Counted from the first letter of the stretch, positions 17,698 through 28,680 are shown. The stretch is DNA of 64,000 bases from Ignavibacteria bacterium (GCA_013177855.1 JABLYA010000001.1:1349231-1413230), one strand, 5' to 3'. Made by a program: numbers and translations. The notes: generated from the sequence alone by a model not told the origin.

Positions 17698-18195
17698 TTA
17701 ATCAAACTCAAAATCACGAATAAAATAAGGAACAAAAAACATAAAAAGGAAACTAAAAATTGCCATTGCTACGAACGCATAACCAATCTCTTCAGCATAT
17801 TCAATAATATTTAATTTATTTAATATCCAGTTCCAATCATGAGCGCCACCGATAATTCTAAGTTTCATCTTGTTTGCATCATCAACATAAACACTTATGT
17901 TAATAAAATTATGACCGAGCCAGAAGAAAAAAATTTGAGAAAGATATCTTTGACCTTTTAGAAAAAATACAACCCCAACACTAAACGGTAAAATAATCTG
18001 CATTAAAGTCCCACCAAGAAATTGAATGAATTCTCCAAACAAACCAAAAATTAAATGACCTGGTTCATGAATAAATAAATCTATCAAATCCAAAAAAGTG
18101 TAGTTGCCCCGATTAAGAAGGAAATAAATTGCCGCAAATGATAAAAGATAACTTAACCAATAATTCTTAAAGTGACTCTTTAAAGTATCATTCAC
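17698..18195 (-). CDS. Small integral membrane protein with HExxH motif
   Basis: This 165-residue protein has about four hydrophobic segments. The motif HEPGH at residues 43-47 (LFIHEPGHLIFGLFGEF) lies at the edge of the second segment, as in site-2-type (M50-like) intramembrane metalloproteases. A second conserved-looking segment (GGAHDWNWILNKL) could supply an Asp or His. It is shorter than typical S2P proteases and lacks an obvious NPDG motif, so protease activity is uncertain. It may be a pseudo-enzyme or a family not yet named. It is the last gene of the minus-strand run, 12 bp after the amidase gene. Confidence 0.72.
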   Translation of the reverse strand: MNDTLKSHFKNYWLSYLLSFAAIYFLLNRGNYTFLDLIDLFIHEPGHLIFGLFGEFIQFLGGTLMQIILPFSVGVVFFLKGQRYLSQIFFFWLGHNFINISVYVDDANKMKLRIIGGAHDWNWILNKLNIIEYAEEIGYAFVAMAIFSFLFMFFVPYFIRDFEFD

Positions 18196-18207
18196 AAAAA
18201 AGTGAAC

Positions 18208-19863
18208 TCATTTCGTTGCGAGTTTTTCATAATAATTTTTGTAATCAACTACAGCTTTGAAAATTGCTTCTGCAATTTCTTGTTGACCTTTTTCGCTTCG
18301 CAAATAAAGCTCATCTTCAGGGTGATTAATGTAACCTGTCTCAATTAATACACTCGGCATTGATGCACCAACAAGGACAAAGAATCCAGCCTGTTTAACT
18401 CCATTATGCTTAAGAGGCAAACTTTTGTGAAATTTTTCTGAAAGTAGTTCAGCAAATTTTTCGCTGTGTCTTACATTTGCTGTTGACGCCATTGCGGTTA
18501 AAATAAAATTCTCATCGCTTAAATACTTATATCTTTCCTGATAACCTTCTTCAAGCTTAATTACACTATTTTCTTTTTCTGCAATTCGAATTGCATCTTC
18601 AGTTCTTCCAGGTCGAAGTATATAAACTTCTGAGCCTTTATTTAATCCAGGCTTATCATCTGTTGAATTACAATGTATCGAGATAAATAATTTTCCATTA
18701 TTTTCATTTGCAATTTGTCCACGACGATAAAGCTCAACAAATTGATCATCTTTTCTTGTGTAGATAACTTTTACATCTTTTAATTTATCCTCGAGTAATT
18801 TACCCAGCTTTAAAGCTATTCCAAGATTTACATCTTTCTCTTTTATTCCTCGATAACCAATTGCGCCTGGATCCCTCCCACCATGTCCAGCATCAATTAC
18901 TATAACATCGAACTTGGAGTTTTTATTTTTTGCCTCAAGTATTTTCTTGCTTTCTTCTTTTAATTTCTTGATAATATCCGATGAAACATGTAACAATAGC
19001 AAAACATCATTTGTTTTCTTTTCACTGACTATTTCTTGAGATTGAATCTTTTCTCTTAATGTAATCTTCAAATCAGCATCTTTCCCATTTTGAATTGAGT
19101 TGACTGCTGAAATTATACCAGAACTTAATTCAGTATTAAATCTATCAGTATCAATTGTTGAGTTAGGAATTCTTAAATAAAGAAAATTTCCCGACAGATT
19201 TTTCGAAACACTTTTAATTTGTTTCCTGGATTTTATTCTGAGGATATATCCATTCGCTTTCTCTTCCATGGTAAAATCATACAAATCAAAGTTCGTTTTT
19301 GGCGGAGATGTTTCATAAGTTATTTGGGAAGACCGCGGTAAGTTCACATCTGCTCTGGAAGATGTAACCATTTGTTGTGGGATATTTTCAACTGGTTTTG
19401 AAGAGGCTAATTTTCTCTCTGATTTATTGTATTTGATATTGATTAAAAAAACTTTTTCGTTGATCTCAACCTGAATTGATGTATACTTATTTAAGAAATT
19501 TGATATGCCTTTTGCTGGAATAAACAACTTTCCGTATCTATAATCAACATTCTGCTGCAATTGAATAGTAAACTTTTTCCCATCGTTTTGAACAAAAAAC
19601 AAAAATGGATTATAAGCTGTAATAAATAAGTTGCCTTCGTTCAGCGAAATTTGTCCTCTTAAAACTTCTGAATCAAAATTCAATGGTATTTCAAGAACAC
19701 TAAGTAAATCTTCAATTGCAATAAAAGTTGCATTTGATTGATAAGCCCGTATCATCAATTGAGATGGTTTGCCATTTAAATTAACAGAGAAAGAATAAAG
19801 TTGTGCAAATAGCTTATTCCAGAGAGCTAAAATCAAAAAAGCTATTATAACTACTTTTTTCAT
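18208..19863 (-). CDS. N-acetylmuramoyl-L-alanine amidase (AmiC-type)
   Basis: This 551-residue exported enzyme has a signal peptide (MKKVVIIAFLILALWNKLFA) and an N-terminal region (about 20-330). That region contains a copper-amine-oxidase-N-like/AMIN-like beta domain (GKLFIPAKGISNFLNKY) and a low-complexity linker. The C-terminus is an Amidase_3 zinc domain (about 325-545) with VIVIDAGHGGRDPGA (zinc His), FISIHCNS (zinc His) and VLIETGYINHPEDE (catalytic Glu). It cleaves the amide bond between MurNAc and the stem peptide, probably in cell separation. It begins 3 bp after mfd and belongs to the mnmE-to-HEPGH run with murQ, which handles a wall-recycling product. Confidence 0.92.
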   Translation of the reverse strand: MKKVVIIAFLILALWNKLFAQLYSFSVNLNGKPSQLMIRAYQSNATFIAIEDLLSVLEIPLNFDSEVLRGQISLNEGNLFITAYNPFLFFVQNDGKKFTIQLQQNVDYRYGKLFIPAKGISNFLNKYTSIQVEINEKVFLINIKYNKSERKLASSKPVENIPQQMVTSSRADVNLPRSSQITYETSPPKTNFDLYDFTMEEKANGYILRIKSRKQIKSVSKNLSGNFLYLRIPNSTIDTDRFNTELSSGIISAVNSIQNGKDADLKITLREKIQSQEIVSEKKTNDVLLLLHVSSDIIKKLKEESKKILEAKNKNSKFDVIVIDAGHGGRDPGAIGYRGIKEKDVNLGIALKLGKLLEDKLKDVKVIYTRKDDQFVELYRRGQIANENNGKLFISIHCNSTDDKPGLNKGSEVYILRPGRTEDAIRIAEKENSVIKLEEGYQERYKYLSDENFILTAMASTANVRHSEKFAELLSEKFHKSLPLKHNGVKQAGFFVLVGASMPSVLIETGYINHPEDELYLRSEKGQQEIAEAIFKAVVDYKNYYEKLATK

Positions 19864-19866
19864 TTT

Positions 19867-22800
19867 TTAATTAACTCCGAAATTCCTTATTAATTCTTTA
19901 GCATCTTTATTCTTTTCTCTTTCGATTATAAGAATTATCTCGTTTAAAAACTTGCGTAGAAATTGCATAGACTGAAATGCACTAATTACTTCAATTTTGA
20001 ATTCAATCAATAGATTGTCTTTTATTTCCTTAAGCTGACTCTTATCTCCATAATATTTGACAATGAAATTAATAATCTCATTAAAATATAAATCATAGTA
20101 TTGCGTTTTTTCTTTTCTCGGAAAACTTAAAGCAATTCGATGCTTTTGAATTATTACTTTCTCAAAAAATGCACTTTGAGCGAGTAAACGAATTTTAGCA
20201 ATTTCAAAAAGGTTAATCACACTATCGGGGAATTCACCAAATTGATCCCGCATTTCATAAGCGATTTCGTCAAGTTGTAATGAATTATTTGACGAGAAAA
20301 TTCTTGAATAATAATTAAGCCGAATTTCCTGATCGTAAATGTAATCATCAGGAATTGTGTAATTGAAAAATACTTCAAGAGTAGTTTCTATATTTTCTTT
20401 TTCAAGTGTCAGTTTGATGATATCAGGATACTCCTGCTGCTTAATTTCACTCACTGCCTCTTCTAAAATTTTCATATACATATCGAAACCAACTGCATTA
20501 ATAAATCCGCTCTGTTCTGTACCGAGCAAATTTCCAGAGCCGCGAATTTCCAGATCTCTCATTGAAAGAGAGAATCCACTTCCAAGTTCGGAAAATTCTT
20601 CAAGTGCTTGAATTCTTTGAATCGCGTCTTTCGTAATTGTTTTTAAAGATGGAACAACAAGATATGCATAAGCTTGTTTGTTAGTCCGTCCGACTCTCCC
20701 CCGAAGCTGATAAAGTTCAGCAAGTCCAAATCTATCAGCACGATTGATTATGATTGTGTTTGCATTAGGAATATCGATGCCTGATTCGATTATTTTAGTA
20801 CTTACAAGAACATCATATTTTCTTGAAAGGAATTGATGCAGCACTTCTTCTAGCTTGGATGGTTTCATCTGACCGTGAGCAACTATAAACTTCGCGTCAG
20901 GAATATGGGATTGCAGATAATCTGCTATTTTTTGAATTGATTTCACTCTATCGTGGACAAAAAATACCTGACCGCCTCTGCTTATTTCAAATCTTATAAT
21001 CTCCCTAATTCTATTAATATCGAATCTCATTACTTCCGTAATTATTGGCAAGCGGTTCGGAGGCGGAGTTGTAATTAAAGAAATGTCCCTTAATCCGCTT
21101 AATGCCATATTCAAAGTTCGAGGTATCGGTGTTGCTGTTAAATAAAGCGTATCAACATTCGATTTAATTTTTCTAATTTTTTCTTTTGCAAGGACTCCAA
21201 ATCGATGTTCTTCGTCAATTATCAAAAGACCAAGATCTTTAAATTGAATATCCGATGAAAGAAGTCTATGAGTTCCAATTATAATATCAATCTCACCTTT
21301 TTTTAATTTCTCGACGATTTTGGTTTGTTCTGATTTTTTAATAAATCTTGAGAGTATTGCAATTTCGACTGGATATTTCTCAAGACGGTCTTTGAAAGTA
21401 TTGTAATGCTGCTCAGCAAGAATTGTCGTGGGAACAAGTACTGCAACTTGTTTACTATCCATCACTGCTTTGAATGCAGCACGGATAGCAACTTCTGTTT
21501 TTCCAAACCCAACATCACCACAAATTAGACGATCCATTGGAAAATCCGATTCCATATCTCGTTTTATTTCTTCTGTAACTTTTATCTGGTCAGGGGTATC
21601 TTCATAATAAAAACTTGCTTCCAGTTCTTTTTGCCAGACAGTATCCGCTGAAAATTTAAAACCTTTAGAAGCTTTTCTCTCAGCGTAAAGTCGAATTAGC
21701 TCCTGAACTGCATCTTTAATCTTTTCTTTTATTTTCTCTTTTGTGTTTTTCCATTCAGCTGTTCCAGGTTTTGATAATTTTGGAACAGCTCCTTCTTTTG
21801 AAGAATACTTTTTAACTTTATGAAGATAATTGATATTTACATAAACTATGTCGTTATCCGCAAAAGCGATTTTAATAGCTTCATGAGTTGTATCATCAAA
21901 TTTTATTTGTTCAAGTCCAAGAAATTTCCCGATACCATAATCTGAATGAACAACATAATCGCCAATTTGAATCGTTTTTAAGAATTGTGTAGAAGATGTT
22001 TTTGGTTTTTTAACTGATCTTGAAGAAATAAAGAAAGGTCTTTCAAAAATTTGATGCTCAGGAAAAATTGCAACTTTGTTCTCTTCAAGGATAAACCCAT
22101 CAAGAACGGGAATTAATTCGAATTTTATTGTACCATCATCAATTCTTTCAAGGAAAAATTCTGAGTATTCCAGTAATAGATCCTTCACCCTCTGCAATTG
22201 TGATTCTTGATCAGATGTAATAACTATTCGATAATTTTCCTTAACTAATTTTTTTAATTCGTATTCAAGTATTTCTAAATTTTTATGAATAGATGGAATG
22301 GAGCGAATCCTAAAATCAATTAACTCTTTTGAATGAAATTCTTTTTCAACGATCAGTTTGTAAGTTCGTAATTCATCTGCCCGATCCAATAAAAATATTT
22401 CCCTTGTAATTAATATCGGATTACTGGCATAGTCAAATAACGAACTATCCTTCTCGACAAATTCACTTAAATTGGTCGAATAAATAGGATATTCATTAAT
22501 AATTTGAAAAGATCTCTGACTTTCTGGATCAAATAGTCTTAATGATGATATTTCATCCCCATCAAATTCGATTCTAACTGGAGTGGTGTGGGAATAAGAA
22601 AAGATATCAATGATAGAACCTCTAACTGCAAACTCTCCTTTTGATTCAACGAACTTTTGTCGGCTATAATTTAATTCTTCGAGCAATTGAATAAGTTCGT
22701 TATAAGATAGTTTGGTATCCTTACTAATTAGTATTTGATTGCGTTCAAATACGTCTTTTGATTGGACTTTAATATCTAATGTTTTTGGAGTGGTAACTAT

Positions 22801-23124
22801 TATAAATTTATCTTTTTGAATTTGTGTCAAAAATTCTTCTGTACTCAACGAATGAATATCTTCTTGCTCGAAGGTGAAAAGGATAGATTGTTCTACCAAG
22901 CCCAATAATTCTAATTCAGATTTTATTTGTCGGGCTTGAATGTAATTTTCGCAAATTAGAAATGGTGTGAAATCTTTCTTGAATAATTCAATTGTAAGAT
23001 ATGTTTTTAAGCTTAATGGTAATTTTAAAATCGAGAATGTACTTTCCCCTTCCAATCTTTGAATGATTGGCTCAAATAGCAAATGATATTTTGTAATTAT
23101 TTTTATTGTGTCTAAGTATTTCAA
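19867..23124 (-). CDS. mfd: Transcription-repair coupling factor
   Basis: This 1085-residue SF2 translocase frees RNA polymerase stalled at DNA damage and recruits UvrA. The UvrB-homology region lies in the N-terminal third (SKGEFAVRGSIIDIFSY). The RNAP-interacting CarD-like domain (QIGDYVVHSDYGIGKFLGLEQI) comes at about 390. The RecG-like motor has Walker A GDVGFGKTEVA and Walker B IIDEEHRFG, then LTATPIPRTL and QLRGRVGR. The C-terminal D7 TRCF domain (FGEFPDSVINLFEIAKIR) is present. The length is slightly short of the E. coli enzyme but all core parts are visible. It lies 3 bp after murQ. Confidence 0.96.
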   Translation of the reverse strand: MKYLDTIKIITKYHLLFEPIIQRLEGESTFSILKLPLSLKTYLTIELFKKDFTPFLICENYIQARQIKSELELLGLVEQSILFTFEQEDIHSLSTEEFLTQIQKDKFIIVTTPKTLDIKVQSKDVFERNQILISKDTKLSYNELIQLLEELNYSRQKFVESKGEFAVRGSIIDIFSYSHTTPVRIEFDGDEISSLRLFDPESQRSFQIINEYPIYSTNLSEFVEKDSSLFDYASNPILITREIFLLDRADELRTYKLIVEKEFHSKELIDFRIRSIPSIHKNLEILEYELKKLVKENYRIVITSDQESQLQRVKDLLLEYSEFFLERIDDGTIKFELIPVLDGFILEENKVAIFPEHQIFERPFFISSRSVKKPKTSSTQFLKTIQIGDYVVHSDYGIGKFLGLEQIKFDDTTHEAIKIAFADNDIVYVNINYLHKVKKYSSKEGAVPKLSKPGTAEWKNTKEKIKEKIKDAVQELIRLYAERKASKGFKFSADTVWQKELEASFYYEDTPDQIKVTEEIKRDMESDFPMDRLICGDVGFGKTEVAIRAAFKAVMDSKQVAVLVPTTILAEQHYNTFKDRLEKYPVEIAILSRFIKKSEQTKIVEKLKKGEIDIIIGTHRLLSSDIQFKDLGLLIIDEEHRFGVLAKEKIRKIKSNVDTLYLTATPIPRTLNMALSGLRDISLITTPPPNRLPIITEVMRFDINRIREIIRFEISRGGQVFFVHDRVKSIQKIADYLQSHIPDAKFIVAHGQMKPSKLEEVLHQFLSRKYDVLVSTKIIESGIDIPNANTIIINRADRFGLAELYQLRGRVGRTNKQAYAYLVVPSLKTITKDAIQRIQALEEFSELGSGFSLSMRDLEIRGSGNLLGTEQSGFINAVGFDMYMKILEEAVSEIKQQEYPDIIKLTLEKENIETTLEVFFNYTIPDDYIYDQEIRLNYYSRIFSSNNSLQLDEIAYEMRDQFGEFPDSVINLFEIAKIRLLAQSAFFEKVIIQKHRIALSFPRKEKTQYYDLYFNEIINFIVKYYGDKSQLKEIKDNLLIEFKIEVISAFQSMQFLRKFLNEIILIIEREKNKDAKELIRNFGVN

Positions 23125-23127
23125 GCC

Positions 23128-24057
23128 TTAATCAAATTTACCTTCAATAGCTTTTCTTACAAAACCATCACTTAATTCTAGTCTGCGAACTGCTTCTTCA
23201 TAATCTACATTAGCAAGAATCATTACAAGAGCAGTCTTAACATTTCCTTTTGCTTCTTTTAGATATTTTTCTGCTTCTTCGTAACTGACGCCGGTAATAA
23301 TCATCACAATTCGTTTCGAACGTTCAACTAACTTTTGATTTGTCATCTGTAAATCAATCATCATATTCTCATAAACTTTACCAATTCTAATCATTGCTGT
23401 AGTGGTTATCATATTAAGAATTAACTTTTGTGCTGTCCCACTTTTCATTCGTGTCGAACCCATAATTACCTCTGGACCAACCTCTGGACAAATAGCAACA
23501 TCAACCTCTTTAATATTAAATTCCTTTCTCGGATTAGAAGTTATAAAAACCGTCTTTGCTCCTAACTCTTTAGCTTTTTTTATTGCACCGACGACATAGG
23601 GAGTTCTTCGACTTGCTGCAATTCCTACAACTGTATCTTTTGATGTAACATTTGCTTTTAAAACATCATTGGCTCCATTTTCTTCTTTATCTTCTGCACC
23701 TTCTTGTGCAACAAACATAGCTTCACGACCACCTGCAATGAACCCCTGAACCAATTCGTGAGGAGTCCCAAATGTTGGAGGGCACTCTGCCGCATCTACA
23801 ACACCAAGCCTGCCACTTGTTCCAGCCCCGAAATATAAAAGTCGTCCTCCTTTCTTGAAGGAATCGACAACAAATTCAACTGCTTGAGCAATGTATGGTA
23901 TTTCCTTTTCAACAGCATATGGGACTTTTTTATCTTCTTCATTTATAATTCTAAGAATTTCAGTTGTTGATTTTGAATCGATATCCATACTGTTTGGATT
24001 TCTTTGTTCAGTAAGAAGATTTTTTATTTCTTCAAATACTTTTTTACTTCCTTCCAT
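23128..24057 (-). CDS. murQ: N-acetylmuramic acid 6-phosphate etherase
   Basis: This 309-residue SIS-domain enzyme cleaves the lactyl ether of MurNAc-6-phosphate to GlcNAc-6-phosphate in cell-wall sugar recycling. The SIS region has YFGAGTSGRLGVVDAAECPP and FITSNP. The signature GSTRMKSGTAQKLILNMITT is near residue 200-220, and a C-terminal UBA-like helical domain carries AKGNVKTALVMI. The length is normal. It overlaps the 3' end of rsmG by 14 bp. No MurNAc kinase or PTS transporter is nearby. Confidence 0.96.
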   Translation of the reverse strand: MEGSKKVFEEIKNLLTEQRNPNSMDIDSKSTTEILRIINEEDKKVPYAVEKEIPYIAQAVEFVVDSFKKGGRLLYFGAGTSGRLGVVDAAECPPTFGTPHELVQGFIAGGREAMFVAQEGAEDKEENGANDVLKANVTSKDTVVGIAASRRTPYVVGAIKKAKELGAKTVFITSNPRKEFNIKEVDVAICPEVGPEVIMGSTRMKSGTAQKLILNMITTTAMIRIGKVYENMMIDLQMTNQKLVERSKRIVMIITGVSYEEAEKYLKEAKGNVKTALVMILANVDYEEAVRRLELSDGFVRKAIEGKFD

Positions 24058-24724
24058 TTATCCTCTCCACAATTACTATATATTTTTTGTTTATGTTATC
24101 TGGATTTTCTGGTAAATAAATTAAAGGAATTTTTTGAACCACAATATAATTAAATCTCTTTTTTGCTTCTGTTATTTCTTGATCAAGTTCATCACCGCCT
24201 TTCATTACTGCGATCTTTGATTCTTTTGCTTTTAAAAGAGGTAAAGAATATAATATAAGAGTTTTCAAATCGGCAACTGCTCTTGAGATAATTAAATCAA
24301 AACTTTTTCCATATTTTTTTATAAAATTTTTATCTTCTGCCCTTGTCCAAACAACTTCAACATTGTCCAATCCAATTATTTGAACAATCTCTTTAACAGC
24401 CAATACTTTTTTATTGATTGAATCTATCAGTGTAATGCGAGATTTTGGATTTTCAATTGAAAATGGGATCCCCGGCAATCCGCCGCCTGTCCCAATATCC
24501 AGAACATTCCCTTCAAAACCTTTGAACAATGTTGAAAAAATTAAACAAGGGATAATATGCCTTTCAATGATGTTATTTTCATCTTTTCTTGAGATAAGAT
24601 TTATTTTTTTATTAAAATTTAACAATTGTTCAACATAATTAAGACAAACAAGCCTGGAATTCTCAGGCAAAACTATTGAGTTTAACCTTAAAAGTTCATC
24701 GAATTTGTCTATAAGATTTTTCAC
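24044..24724 (-). CDS. rsmG: 16S rRNA (guanine-527-N7) methyltransferase
   Basis: This 226-residue Rossmann methyltransferase (GidB family) has the SAM-binding motif VLDIGTGGGLPGIPFSIENP, then ITLIDSINKKV, and DLIISRAVADLKTL, where the family's conserved RAVA motif lies. It makes m7G527 in the 530 loop of 16S rRNA. It sits 8 bp after mnmG, and the mnmE-mnmG-rsmG order is the conserved gidA-gidB neighbourhood often seen near origins. No parAB, rnpA or dnaA genes accompany it here. Confidence 0.95.
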   Translation of the reverse strand: MKNLIDKFDELLRLNSIVLPENSRLVCLNYVEQLLNFNKKINLISRKDENNIIERHIIPCLIFSTLFKGFEGNVLDIGTGGGLPGIPFSIENPKSRITLIDSINKKVLAVKEIVQIIGLDNVEVVWTRAEDKNFIKKYGKSFDLIISRAVADLKTLILYSLPLLKAKESKIAVMKGGDELDQEITEAKKRFNYIVVQKIPLIYLPENPDNINKKYIVIVERINGRK

Positions 24725-24732
24725 GTGAAAAA

Positions 24733-26589
24733 TTATTTTAGATGTACTAAAAGGATTGATAAATCAGTTATTCTAATACCAGAGATTCGGCTTGCCTGTC
24801 CAAAAGAAGAAGGCCTGATTTTCTCGAGTTTTTCTCTGCTTTCCATGGAAAGCGCTTTTACTTTTGAATAGTCGAAATTTTTAGGGATTGTGATATTTTC
24901 ATTTTCAAGAAATTTTTGAATATCCTCATTCTGGCGTTTTATATAACCCTCATATTTTAGTTCAATCTCTGCTTGAAAAATTGCCTCTTTGCTTATTTTT
25001 TGATCGTTTATAAAATTATATCCCGATCGATGAAGCAGTTCTAATAATGTAATATCTTTCCTTTTAACTAACTTCGAGATTGATTCATTCTGATTAATTT
25101 CGCTTTGTTCATACTTTCTAAGTAAGTCATTTACTTGTTCAGGTTTTAAATATATTTTATTTGACCAATCCAGTATTCTGTTAATTTCCTGTTCTTTCTT
25201 AAGTACCTGTTCATATGCCCAGGCCGGAATCAACCCAAGTTGATATCCGTATTTCATTAATCTTCTATCCGCGTTATCTTGTCTTAAATTTAATCGATAT
25301 TCTGCTCTTGAAGTGAACATTCGATATGGCTCATCAGTGCCTTTATTTACAAGATCATCAATCAAAACGCCTATATATGCTTCATGTCTTTTTAAGATTA
25401 AAGGATCGTTGCCTAATATTTTAAGTGCTGCATTTATTCCAGCCATAATTCCTTGTGCTGCAGCTTCTTCGTAACCTGATGTTCCATTAATTTGACCAGC
25501 AAAATATAATCCTTCAACAAGCTTGGTCTCTAAAGTCAAATCAATTTGATATGGTGGGAAGAAATCATATTCAACTGCATATCCTGGCCTGATCATCTCA
25601 GCTTTTTCAAGTCCTGGAACTGTTCGTATAGCTTTTAATTGAATATCTGCTGGTAAGCTTGATGAAAAACCATTTACATAAATAACATCCGTATTTAACC
25701 CATCAGGCTCCAGAAATAAATGATGTCTTTCTTTATCACTAAATCGATAAATTTTATCCTCAATTGATGGGCAATAACGAGGTCCAACACCCTTTATTAT
25801 TCCAGTGAAAAGCGGAGAATCTACAAATCCCATTCTGAGTATATCGTGAGTCTTTTGATTTGTGTATGTAATAAAACAAGAGACTTGCGGTAAAGAAAAA
25901 GATGTTGTTTTATAAGAAAAGAAAGATGGTTCCTCATCACCTTTTTGTTCTTCCATTACAGAGAAATCAATTGTTTTTCTATCAAGTCGTGGTGGAGTTC
26001 CTGTCTTTAATCTTCCACTAACAAAACCGATTTCCTGAAGCATTTCAGTTAACCCGGTTACCTTAGGTTCGCCATATCTCCCTCCTTCCATCTGAGTTCT
26101 GCCCGTGAACATTTTACCATTTAAAAAAGTCCCTGCAGCTATTATCACAGCTTTTGAGAAAATTTTAATTCCATTAAGTTCAACACCTTGAACTTTATTA
26201 TTTTTCACTAAAATTTTTGTGACAATTCCTTCTAAAATTTCTAGATTTCTGATTTCAGAAAGTAACTGTAATGCTACAATAGAATAAAGTTCGCGATCAT
26301 TTTGTGTTCTCGGTGACCAGACTGCTGGCCCTTTTGATCGGTTAAGCATCTTAAATTGAATTGCTGTTTTATCTGCAATTTGACCGATCAAACCACCGAG
26401 CGAATCTATTTCTTTTACTAAATGTCCCTTTGCCGTTCCTCCTACCGCAGGATTGCAGGACATTCTGCCTATTGCCTTTTTGTCCATAGTTATTAAAGCA
26501 ACCTGAAGTCCCATATTGGCACCTGCTGCGGCAGCTTCAATCCCGGCATGACCGCCGCCAATAACAATTATATCATACTTTTCTTTCAT
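24733..26589 (-). CDS. mnmG: tRNA uridine-5-carboxymethylaminomethyl modification enzyme MnmG
   Basis: This 618-residue FAD enzyme works with MnmE to put cmnm5 groups on U34 of several tRNAs. Visible are the FAD dinucleotide motif [19 protein letters not shown], the [19 protein letters not shown] signature, [22 protein letters not shown] with its cysteine-free loop, and the C-terminal helical domain beginning about residue 520 ([13 protein letters not shown]). The length is normal. mnmE lies 32 bp upstream in the same operon. Confidence 0.97.
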   Translation of the reverse strand: MKEKYDIIVIGGGHAGIEAAAAGANMGLQVALITMDKKAIGRMSCNPAVGGTAKGHLVKEIDSLGGLIGQIADKTAIQFKMLNRSKGPAVWSPRTQNDRELYSIVALQLLSEIRNLEILEGIVTKILVKNNKVQGVELNGIKIFSKAVIIAAGTFLNGKMFTGRTQMEGGRYGEPKVTGLTEMLQEIGFVSGRLKTGTPPRLDRKTIDFSVMEEQKGDEEPSFFSYKTTSFSLPQVSCFITYTNQKTHDILRMGFVDSPLFTGIIKGVGPRYCPSIEDKIYRFSDKERHHLFLEPDGLNTDVIYVNGFSSSLPADIQLKAIRTVPGLEKAEMIRPGYAVEYDFFPPYQIDLTLETKLVEGLYFAGQINGTSGYEEAAAQGIMAGINAALKILGNDPLILKRHEAYIGVLIDDLVNKGTDEPYRMFTSRAEYRLNLRQDNADRRLMKYGYQLGLIPAWAYEQVLKKEQEINRILDWSNKIYLKPEQVNDLLRKYEQSEINQNESISKLVKRKDITLLELLHRSGYNFINDQKISKEAIFQAEIELKYEGYIKRQNEDIQKFLENENITIPKNFDYSKVKALSMESREKLEKIRPSSFGQASRISGIRITDLSILLVHLK

Positions 26590-26621
26590 AAAAGCAATCC
26601 TTAAATTTTCACGTGAAAAAT

Positions 26622-27977
26622 TTACTTACCTATGCAGAATTTTGAAAAGATTGAGTTTAAAATTTCCTCGGATGTGATTTCTCCGGTTAATTCTTTAAGT
26701 GAATTTGCAGCCTTTCTTAAATCTATTGCAACAAATTCATTTGATTGGTTTTCAATTAAGCTCTGTTTAGCATTTAAAAGTGCATCTTGGGCCGATTTTA
26801 ATGAATTATAATGTCTAATATTTGAAATAACAGCAACATCCTCAGAATAAATTTGATGATCAATTACGTAGTTCTTAAACAATTCAAATAATTTATCAAT
26901 TCCATCACCCGTTTTCGCAGAAATCAAAATAATGTTTTGATACTGCATCAAATTTTTTCGTTGTTCATCTGAAATTAAATCTGATTTATTCAATACTTTA
27001 AAAACCGTTTTATTTGATGCATAAATTCCAAAATCGTTTAATTGTTCTTCAAGGTTATCAAACTCAACAAGATGAAGAATTATATCTGATTTTTCTACAA
27101 GATTCTTTGCTCTTTTTATGCCTTCTTCCTCAATTACATCTGAAGAAATTCTCAAACCAGCGGTATCAAAAAATCTAAAGAGAGTTCCATCTATAAATAT
27201 CTCTTCCTTAATTACATCTCTTGTTGTTCCTGGAATATCGCTCACTATGGCTCTTTCATCATTGACAATTTTATTTAAAAGACTTGACTTACCAACATTT
27301 GGCTTTCCAATGATTAAAACATTGATACCTTCGTAAATTAATTTGCCTCTATTAAAAGTTGATAGCAATTTATCGATGAGATTTTTAATATTTTCAATCT
27401 TTGCAATTAAAATTGTTTTATCAACTAATTCTATATCATCCTCAACAAAATCTAGTTCAAGTTCAAGTAGTCCAATTACTTCGACCAGGTAATTTTTAAT
27501 TTCTCTGATTTTATCGGATAAAATTCCGTCCAATTGCTTTCGAGCACTTTGTACAGCAATGTCCGACCTTGATTGAATTATTTCGGACACTGCTTCCGCT
27601 TGAAGCAAATCTATTTTACCATTAAGGAAAGCTCTTTTTGTAAACTCACCCGGTTCGGCAAGTCTTGCTCCATTTTCTAAAAGTAATTGAATGATTTTTC
27701 TTGTGATCAAAAAATTTCCATGATGTGAAATCTCTATTGAATCCTCCCCAGTATAAGAATGTGGTTCTCTAAACACAGAAATTAGTACATCATCAATGTT
27801 ATTTAATAACCGACCGTAATATATCCTGTGAGTTGGCGAATCAGAAAGTTTATGTTTGCCAACAAATATTTTATCACCAATTTCGAGTGCTTTAGGACCA
27901 CTTACTCGAACTATTGAAACTGCGCCAATTCCATAGGCGGTTATTGCAGCACAAATTGTATCATTATTTTTCTTCAT
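26622..27977 (-). CDS. mnmE: tRNA modification GTPase MnmE
   Basis: This 451-residue partner of MnmG has three parts. An N-terminal formyl-THF-binding domain ([22 protein letters not shown]) comes first. A Ras-like G domain is inserted in the helical domain, with G1 [13 protein letters not shown]2/G3 [11 protein letters not shown] and DTAGLR, and G4 NKSDL. The protein ends in CIGK, the obligatory C-terminal Cys motif. It is the first gene of the seven-gene minus-strand run and is divergent from the DUF3109 gene across a 115 bp spacer. Confidence 0.97.
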   Translation of the reverse strand: MKKNNDTICAAITAYGIGAVSIVRVSGPKALEIGDKIFVGKHKLSDSPTHRIYYGRLLNNIDDVLISVFREPHSYTGEDSIEISHHGNFLITRKIIQLLLENGARLAEPGEFTKRAFLNGKIDLLQAEAVSEIIQSRSDIAVQSARKQLDGILSDKIREIKNYLVEVIGLLELELDFVEDDIELVDKTILIAKIENIKNLIDKLLSTFNRGKLIYEGINVLIIGKPNVGKSSLLNKIVNDERAIVSDIPGTTRDVIKEEIFIDGTLFRFFDTAGLRISSDVIEEEGIKRAKNLVEKSDIILHLVEFDNLEEQLNDFGIYASNKTVFKVLNKSDLISDEQRKNLMQYQNIILISAKTGDGIDKLFELFKNYVIDHQIYSEDVAVISNIRHYNSLKSAQDALLNAKQSLIENQSNEFVAIDLRKAANSLKELTGEITSEEILNSIFSKFCIGK

Positions 27978-28092
27978 ATCGAAATCAAATTTAGTGAATT
28001 ATTTAACTTTTGACATCCGAGCATTTTACTTTAAATTGCAAATTCAAGCTCCAAAAAATCAATAAAAAGTTCAATTAATCAATTTTTACCCA

Positions 28093-28677
28093 ATGAACGA
28101 AGAAAATCTTTATTTTATTAAAGTAGATGATGTAACCGTTAGCAGTACTGTGATTGATGAATACTTTCAATGCGATCTTGAGAAATGCAAAGGTGCTTGT
28201 TGTACAATTGAAAACGCTTATGGCGCTCCAATTACTCTTGAAGAAGCAAATATTCTAGTAAAAATTCAGGATAAGCTTTTCAAGTATCTTCCGGAAAAAC
28301 ATATTCAAATTTTACAAAAATACGGACCTTACGAGGTTCATAAAGGATTTTATCATACAAGGACATTTGAAGATAAAGAATGTGTTTTTGTCTACTATGA
28401 TGGTGATATTGCAAAATGTGCAATTGAAAAAGCTTTTTTAGAAGGTGAGATTGATTTTAGAAAACCAATTTCTTGTCATCTTTTCCCAATTCGAAAAATA
28501 AATTTTGGCAGTGATGTTTTAAGAGCAGAGTTTCTTTCAATCTGTGAAGCTGCTTTGACTCGTGGACTTGATTCGAAAATACCCGTTTATGAATTTTGTA
28601 AGGACTCTTTGATACGTTTATACGGTAAAAGTTGGTTTGAAAAATTAAAACAGGCTATTAATAAACTGAAAAAATGA
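28093..28677 (+). CDS. DUF3109 family protein
   Basis: This 194-residue soluble protein has the conserved cysteine pattern of the DUF3109/YkgJ-like group: FQCDLEKCKGACC near the N-terminus, KECVFVYYDGDIAKCAIEKAF in the middle, KPISCHLFPI, and SICEAAL. These eight or so cysteines suggest a metal or Fe-S site. Function is unknown; the family is common in Bacteroidetes and relatives. It starts a plus-strand operon and ends 3 bp before rpoN. Confidence 0.85.
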   Translation: MNEENLYFIKVDDVTVSSTVIDEYFQCDLEKCKGACCTIENAYGAPITLEEANILVKIQDKLFKYLPEKHIQILQKYGPYEVHKGFYHTRTFEDKECVFVYYDGDIAKCAIEKAFLEGEIDFRKPISCHLFPIRKINFGSDVLRAEFLSICEAALTRGLDSKIPVYEFCKDSLIRLYGKSWFEKLKQAINKLKK

Positions 28678-28680
28678 GTT

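Noticed and set aside
24733-27977. mnmE-mnmG-rsmG as a sign of a nearby replication origin.
   Set aside because: These genes often lie near oriC, but no DnaA-box cluster, dnaA, rnpA, parA or parB was seen around them; the DnaA boxes are 24 kb away.
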